A DNA stretch of 64,000 bases. Origin: Campanula takesimana (lineage: Eukaryota; Streptophyta; Magnoliopsida; Asterales; Campanulaceae). The DNA is taken from positions 1,550,001 to 1,614,000 of the forward strand of contig JAOWBW010000060.1 of NCBI GenBank assembly GCA_026119855.1, given 5' to 3'. The translations under genes were made by a program, and so were the position numbers. Positions 58,553 to 64,000 of the stretch are shown here, in pieces (within the stretch, counting starts at the first letter, position 1; every line of letters begins with the position of its first letter). The notes under the pieces were generated by a model, which saw only the letters and a list, made by a program, of their open reading frames with translations, was not told the DNA's origin and made no database searches.

Positions 58553-59181
58553 TTAAAAGTATTCGTTGTCCCACCTTCCAACTTTCCTAGGCCTTCTTCT
58601 AGGTCTCCCACTTAACAGTTTTGGAGCCTTCTTCACTTTGTTCTTGGATCCCTTGGTCTTCCTCTAGACCTTTTGGTTGGTATTTCTTGTGGCTTATCAT
58701 CATCAATTATGATTGGGGTAGCTTCATTCCCTCTATGATAACATCTACTTCCTCGATTTCAATTGCAGCTACCAATTCTTCTTCATTTGGTGCCTCATTG
58801 CCTATAGGAGCCATTGGTTCTTGCTTTATGACTATAGTTTCCTTTAAACGTTCCACTTCGTCAAACCATATATAGACTTGTCCTCTAGTCTGCTCAAGGT
58901 ATCTCTCAGTGTCACTAAGATCTTCTTTATACCTTTTCAACTTTGTCTTTGTCTCGTCCAATTCTTCTTAGTCCTTGGCGTTTTTCAATTCTTTCCAGTC
59001 TTGCACCAATTTATCATACGTGAAGCCCAATCTCTGCCTTTCAACTTCCGCTTTCTTGCGTAATTTTTTTTTTCTTCTTTCCTTCCTTTAGTCCTTTGAT
59101 CCCCAAAACCTAATGTTGGATCAACTTTCTTCTTAGAGCTACATGTCTCCAAAACATCTTTGATTTGCTAGGTCCGTCCAT
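58553..59181 (-). pseudogene. Accessory 5' ORF of element E: charged protein with AT-hook-like motifs
   Basis: It starts MDGPSKS at 59181, the first ATG after the primer site and leader. Read with a few frame corrections, it encodes a Lys/Glu-rich, probably helical middle (KLKRYKEDLSDTERYLEQT, then EVERLKETIVIK), an acidic stretch (NEEELVAAIEIEEVDVI) and a basic end with two AT-hook-like cores (SRGRPRD and GRPRRRPRK). The last residues are RWDNEYF before the stop at 58553. Frameshifts near 59160, 59070, 58715 and 58640 and a stop near 58965 break it. It has no CCHC knuckle, so it is not an ordinary gag. AT hooks bind AT-rich DNA minor groove, so a chromatin role is possible but inferred. Confidence 0.55.
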
Positions 59182-59546
59182 GATTTACAATGAAAACAAA
59201 CCACTATTAGAATCACATAGACCTCATAATGTGTTCATTCTTAATGAAGAGACAACACTCATTCACAATCATTCAAGATTATTCCCCACTATATACTTAT
59301 ACTCCTCTACAAATCTCACTTTAGGTTCTTTCCCAAAATAGTAAGTTTCCTTATTTGGAAAGTTCCCTAACATAGAAAGTTTCCTAATTTAGAAAGTTTC
59401 CTCAAAAGGTAAGTTTCCTAAAATGGTAATTTCCCCAAAAGTACTATCTTCCTTATCAGAGTTCTAAAGCCCAATCTACGTTAAGTACTATTTCTCCTCA
59501 TAGTCTTAACTTCTTTCTATAGTCTCCCATGTAAACCTAAACCGGG
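59182..59546 (-). other. 5' leader of chromovirus E
   Basis: This untranslated leader lies between primer site and accessory ORF. On the plus strand it contains a run of loosely repeated units AAGTTTCCT (59340-59440, for example GTAAGTTTCCTTA, GAAAGTTTCCTAA, GTAAGTTTCCTAA). There is no ORF. Confidence 0.5.
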
Positions 59547-59560
59547 GCTCTGATACCAAC
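59547..59560 (-). other. primer-binding site of chromovirus E
   Basis: The minus strand reads GTTGGTATCAGAGC immediately inside the 5' LTR. This is the initiator tRNA-Met complement. Confidence 0.88.
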
Positions 59561-61397
59561 TGTAACACCCCAAATTTTCAGAGTATTAAAACATCCTTAA
59601 ATAATATAAACCCGTCCCCAAAATAAAGGAATACCGGTCATAACCTACAATTCAAATCTCCACGGATAGTATCTCTAACCACAATTCAAAACAAATAATT
59701 GAAGCGAATTAATTGTCTTTCAAAACTAACGGCTAGTGAACACCGTCCACCTAACTCAAATCACCAAAGAACCTTCAGTGCTCCTTAATGGCGTCCTTCT
59801 CCTTCCTTAGTGCCCTTCTCCTACTTATAACCTGGAGAACAATAATTATGGAAGGGATGAGCGAACAATGCCCAGTAAGTTCATACGGGATCTCTCCGGG
59901 TACTAAGGAGAGATGACCGGAAGAACGAAACAACAATAATATTTTCAAAGATAAGATTTCATAAAATATCGAGTTAACCGTTAAGATTCAAAAACAGTTA
60001 ACAATAAGCTTTTTCAAAAAGAAGTGTGGCATTTACTTTCAAGTCCGTCAATTCCAAGATAACGTCACCATTTCAGGTGCAATGCCTGATCAGGGCATTT
60101 AAGTAAGATTTATCATGATAATCAACTACTTCAATAAGCAGTATAAAAGTCTAGTCATTTTTCATTTCAGACCAGACTACCCTACTTAGTCCTTTTTCAT
60201 TTCAGACTAAGCGAACGTCTATACCAAATTAAGATATAGCAAGGTTTCAACTTAGTGTTCAAGGTACGAGAACACCATACAATTTCAAAGATATTTTTGG
60301 TACCCATTGATTTGAAACATGTCAAGGGGTAGGAACATTCAAAAGGCGTTCACAACTTTTAAGAATTCAAACGTTACCGCTACATGGTAACTACTCATGA
60401 AAGAAATTCAAGGAATCCTACATCAAAGGATAGATACAATCAAAAGCTAGGATCGTAATCCCTTACCTTGGCTTGAGTTAATCTTCTTTGCAATACCACG
60501 CGCACGTATCTACAATCATGCGAAATAACTTTTTTAGACAAAAGTAATACTTATTTACTTCCGTCCCCAAAATACTTTACTTGTTCTTATTATTAACCTA
60601 TGAGTCATTCTCTTTAACTCCTTTTAAGGTCAATACATGATCTAGGGTTTCTCACATTACCCAATTTTATTTATACCCAAATTACCCTTTTTGGTTTACC
60701 AAAATACCCCTAGGGTTTTACCATAATGTCCCTAGGGTTTACCATCTTCGATTCTCAATACTATTTCCCCATTCTCAATTACACACACTAACTTTACCAA
60801 TCGCAGAACACACCAACACACACAAACACGCTGCCCACACACTCACACACGGCACACACTGCCCACAACACACACGTGCACACACAACACACACAAACTG
60901 CACACACATACATACACAACAAACTCCCATCATCATCTTTTTCTTTAAACCCTAATCAACTCAAACCCTAGTTGATCATAATTATTCTTAGGGTCTCATC
61001 ACCTTAATTCTCAATGATTAGAGGAGAAAGGAAGGTTTAAGGGTTCTAGTTTTTACCTTTGATGAACACAACCTTCCTCTTTCTTTCTCCTCCTCCGAGC
61101 TCTCCTTCTCTCTTTCGGTTTCTATTTCTCTGCGCTACTCCCTCTCTGCGCAGCCTCTCTTCTCTGTCTCTGCCGTTCCTTTTCTTTTCTTTTGATAAAT
61201 CTTAAAGAGGCTAGGAATTTAGGAGAGTTTATATATTATAGGGTTTTCAAAACCTTCACTAATTGGGTTTCCTTTGCCTTAACGGACTCAATTAACTAAG
61301 GCCCAATGCTTAACCCACTAACTCTTTTTAATCACTACGGTCCATTAATAATTAAAGATTCCAAATAAAAAAATAACTAAGGGGTCCGGATATTACA
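59561..61397 (-). repeat. 5' LTR of chromovirus E
   Basis: This 1837-bp LTR shares sequence with 31946-33775 throughout, with scattered substitutions and a small extra CT-rich piece near 61105. Its termini TGTAAC and TATTACA are intact. Confidence 0.93.
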
Positions 61398-61402
61398 TCT
61401 CT

Positions 61403-62245
61403 ATCATCCGCTCTCAATATAATGCCGAACCAATTCCAAGATAATTTGGGGGTTTTGCATCGAAGGGTCTTCAAATTCCACCATCTCGAAGCTCGCAAAC
61501 AACAAGTATATAACATTTGGGGCTCAGCAATCTCTCGAAGCTTGGGGCTTGCTCACGTCGACAAAAGGCAATTTATTTGAATGGGCCAAGAGCTGATTTA
61601 TCTTGGGGCTATGCCAGTCACTCAAAGTTTGGCATCAAGGCATTCTAGGGGCTTCACAATCAGTAACCCCTTGTTATCTCGACATCAAAAGTCTTTGGAG
61701 CCCCATAATCGACAAATCTCTTGGGGCTAGACAACAATCTTCGTTGGGCACAACAGCGATGACAGAATTCAAGCGAGGAAATCCGGACTTCGATCGAACA
61801 TGACTTGATCTTGGGTTGGCTTTACAAACACACAATGCTTAAATGGTTCACCCACGAACTAAAAAAAAAAAAGAGATTTTTCTTTCTTTTCTTTTTAGTT
61901 TTCTTATGTAAAAAGTATGTGCTTCATTTTTCTTTGCTCCTAGCTTCTTCCCCAACGTTCTCCATCATCCTTGAACTACGCTGGTCTGATTCTCTTCAAG
62001 AGATACGTAGGCAGCCCTTGGGCACGACCAACCCATCATCCAGAATGTCATCTCACCGACACTCCATCAAAGTACAAGCGACTCATCTTAATCAAAAGTG
62101 TCGACATCCTTCATCAAAGTCACGGCATCATAAATCCATCCCGAATCAATCAGCCATGGTAAGTAAAGGTATGAACATCATCCTTCAAAGCTCCTTTCAA
62201 ATCACATCGCACACAAAAGGCAATTTCTCCATCTTTGCAAAATCT
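61403..62245 (+). other. Distal piece of the Tat-like plus copy
   Basis: It continues 26394-31945 after element E, with the same CTAGGGGCT and CTTGGGGCT phrases (61500-61730) and the phrase AGATACGTAGGCAGCC near 62000. Frames here (up to 155 codons) show no recognisable domain. It ends at the copia LTR at 62246. Confidence 0.6.
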
Positions 62246-62728
62246 TGTTGGAACAATTTTCATAACCCCTAAATGCCACGCTCATTTTCAGAATATGATT
62301 GAGGAAAAAGATGAAGCGGAAGCGATTAAGAACAATTACCTGTTGAATCCATATGAATGTTGTAGGGAGAAATGAAGAACAAGAAGAAAAAAAAATAGGG
62401 AGAGTGTTCTTCTAAGTGATAATGTCTCTTTTTCTCTCAAAGTCTTCTAACAATATGAAGATAAATTTAGATGAGAAAGTAAGAATTCATTAGTCTCTAA
62501 GGGTTGATGGAACACCCTTTATATAGGAGACTTGATGACATTTCACTTAGGGACCACACCCTTTCAAGATAAGTGATATTATATTACCCTTTTGCCCATC
62601 ACAATTAGGTAATTATATATCCAGGAATTCTACACATTTAATTATAACTATACTTTATAATTAACATTATAATCATAATTTTATGAATGGAAGTCTAAAT
62701 GACTTGTGTTGCAAGTCATGTCCCAACA
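62246..62728 (-). repeat. copia 3' LTR (right edge)
   Basis: This 483-bp LTR starts TGTTGGAACAATT and ends CATGTCCCAACA on the plus strand, with the polypurine tract adjoining its right end. It is much shorter than the copia LTRs at 25341 and 48854, so it is a different family, and it has no GC dyad cluster. Confidence 0.8.
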
Positions 62729-64000
62729 ATCTCCCACTTGGGTTGTAAAACAAAGTCCTTCCTTTAAATCATGAATATAACACAAATGACAACCCTAATG
62801 TGCGCACTTTATTGTCATTTATAACAATCTCGTCCATTAGCCATACAAGTATAGGACTAAAGGGGCAGTCGTTGTAATTGATTCGCAACTAAACCCACAA
62901 TAATCACGTATACAAATCCAACTAAATGACATAGATCAAAAGTATAGATGTGTAGCATGGAATCATAATGAATATATACATATTCTTCCAACTAGTCCAA
63001 CTTAACCAAATGAGATAAAAAATAATAGAACAATTAATGAAGTACAACACAAAACTCCCACTAAATTAAATGTTATCAAATTGTTACACCCATATGAGCA
63101 ACATGCTCGTGAAACACTAGAGATGATAACGTTTCATAAATGGATCCGTTAAATTATGGAGTTTGTTCTAATAAGTTGTATTTCTCTGTTCATTTTGTAC
63201 TATTTTCTTTATAACAAGATACTTAATGTCTAAATCCATAAACCTTTTGTTAGAGTACGAAACTGCTACCTGATAGTCATATCTTAATTGGTCTTTCGAC
63301 ACTTGTTTTGACAAATTACAGTCCATTAAAACTTATGTAGCTATGTAATTTTAACAAATATCGGAATACCAAATGATCTCAAGATTATCCGATTAAAAAT
63401 AGGCATGTAGATTTTTGTGTTTTATAAATACTATATCATTCTTTTGGATACTACTTAATGTTCTTTGTGGATTGCTTTGGTATTGACCAAGCATCCCAAC
63501 ATTGAATGCAAGACTTACGCATTTATTAAGCTTTCTTACTGCTGATGCAAAGAGGGATATTTTCTATATACTTGGATTCATAATTAACTTTAGGACACTG
63601 TTTGAGACTAAGCATGTCTCCTTTAAAATTAGGGGTGTCAAGTGGTTTATAGTTTTGCATGCTATACCTTTTATAATACCTTTTCTATATAGGCCTTTTG
63701 TGATAATCAAAATACTCCGTGAATACTCACAGTGAACTTGGATTCCTAATACAAAAAGATGCCTCACCAAGAATTTTCATTCCAAAGAAATTTCTTAGTT
63801 TCCTTATTAAGGTTTAAAACATTACTAGCAAGCAAATATTACCCACATATAAGACCAAAATTATAATTTTTACTCCCACTGAACTTATGGTATACACAAT
63901 ATTTATCAAGATTCATTTTAAACCAAATGAAAAAATAACTTGATTAAATTCTAAATACCATTAATGAGAAGTTTGCTTAAGTCATAAATGAATTTCTCCA
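62246..64000 (-). mobile_element. Copia element, 3' end (minus strand), enters from the right edge
   Basis: The 3' LTR at 62246-62728 is followed to the right by the polypurine tract in reverse (ATCTCCCACTTGG). The rest, 62742-64000, is AT-rich internal DNA with no intact frame. I could not place any domain there with confidence. The element sits in the Tat-like plus copy, with left flank AATCT. The 5' half is outside the window, so the duplication cannot be checked. Confidence 0.7.

Larger units (their letters stand above)
31946..61397 (-). mobile_element. Chromovirus E, complete ends, hosts elements D and B
   Basis: LTRs are at 31946-33775 and 59561-61397, with a perfect TCTCT duplication (31941-31945, 61398-61402). 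The primer site (GTTGGTATCAGAGC, 59547-59560) adjoins the right LTR and the polypurine tract TTTTAAGGAGGTAAGAA (33776-33792) adjoins the left, so it runs on the minus strand. Its own length without D and B is about 9.1 kb. Minus-strand order: accessory ORF with AT-hook-like motifs, hairpin array, protease, RT, RNase H, integrase, chromodomain. A recognisable gag is not seen. All pol domains carry disabling changes. Confidence 0.93.
26394..62245 (+). mobile_element. Tat/Ogre-like retrotransposon (plus copy), split by element E
   Basis: The pieces are 26394-31945 and 61403-62245, separated by E (31946-61397) with the TCTCT duplication. Order: 5' LTR, tRNA-Arg-type primer site, GC-rich leader, gag with one nonsense codon, then long non-coding DNA in which phrases like CTAGGGGCT recur on both sides of E. 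No pol domain is seen. The right end is cut by the copia LTR at 62246, so the 3' LTR is not visible. It inserted into the copia 3' LTR (flank GTCAT at 26389-26393). Confidence 0.78.

Noticed and set aside
61805..62272. 155-codon frame near the right end
   Set aside because: It crosses from Tat DNA into the copia LTR, starts with low-complexity Lys/Phe sequence and shows no domain.
1..64000. Host protein-coding, rRNA or tRNA genes
   Set aside because: All longer frames resolve into retroelement domains or chance frames. The tRNA-like matches are primer-binding sites beside LTRs.
62742..64000. Copia RNase H or RT domain on the minus strand
   Set aside because: Position relative to the LTR would allow it, but I could not find a convincing motif, so I left it as undetermined internal DNA.

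Overview
This window is nuclear DNA from a flowering plant, probably a eudicot with a large repeat-rich genome (the host species cannot be named from it). No host gene, rRNA or tRNA gene was found. Almost every base belongs to LTR retrotransposons: Ty3/gypsy chromoviruses and a Tat/Ogre-like lineage, plus Ty1/copia. Small DNA transposons (Stowaway-type and hAT-type MITEs) sit among them. The plant signs are initiator-Met primer sites of the form TGGTATCAGAGC, a tRNA-Arg-type primer site in the Tat elements, chromodomain integrases, and Stowaway ends CTCCCTCCGTCCC flanked by TA.

Layout. (1) 1-2833: 5' part of a Tat/Ogre-like element on the minus strand, running off the left edge. (2) 2834-4315: AT-rich spacer with two complete Stowaway MITEs and one MITE end. 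(3) 4316-21481: chromovirus A, minus strand, its 5' LTR truncated. It carries non-autonomous large-LTR element C (9235-18389) exactly inside its protease-RT junction, with duplicated target CCTCA. (4) 21482-26393: degenerate Ty1/copia element, plus strand, without its 5' end. Its 3' LTR is interrupted by (5) a second Tat/Ogre-like element, plus strand, 26394-31945 and 61403-62245. Chromovirus E (31946-61397, minus strand, target duplication TCTCT) is inserted into this Tat element. E in turn carries element D (36094-45307, sister of C, target TGAAC) and chromovirus B (45404-56524), which landed 96 bp apart in E's reverse transcriptase. B contains a hAT-like MITE in its left LTR (47227-47655, 8-bp duplication) and a solo copia LTR in its gag (48854-50343, duplication TCAGG). 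(6) 62246-64000: 3' LTR and internal end of another copia element, minus strand. The stack copia > Tat > E > B > solo LTR or MITE is five levels deep, and most levels are confirmed by target-site duplications.

B is the best-preserved coding element, but it is dead: gag is split by the solo LTR, RT-RNase H has one nonsense codon, and the RNase H catalytic Glu codon is deleted. C and D never had more than a short RT scrap. They are 3.9-kb LTRs around 1.3-1.4 kb of internal DNA and would have needed proteins from another chromovirus.

The most unusual signals are structural. First, nearly every long LTR here carries a cluster of four to eight short GC-rich dyads with a CG-NN-CG core, at about 0.8-1.1 kb from the LTR start. 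This holds across unrelated families, and the dyad type does not follow phylogeny. Second, element E contains an 0.83-kb non-coding array of roughly 25 small hairpin units whose stems co-vary. Third, the 3.9-kb LTRs of C and D are dense in short perfect hairpins, one with a paired compensatory difference. Fourth, E has an extra 5' ORF encoding a charged, coiled-coil-like protein ending in AT-hook-like motifs.
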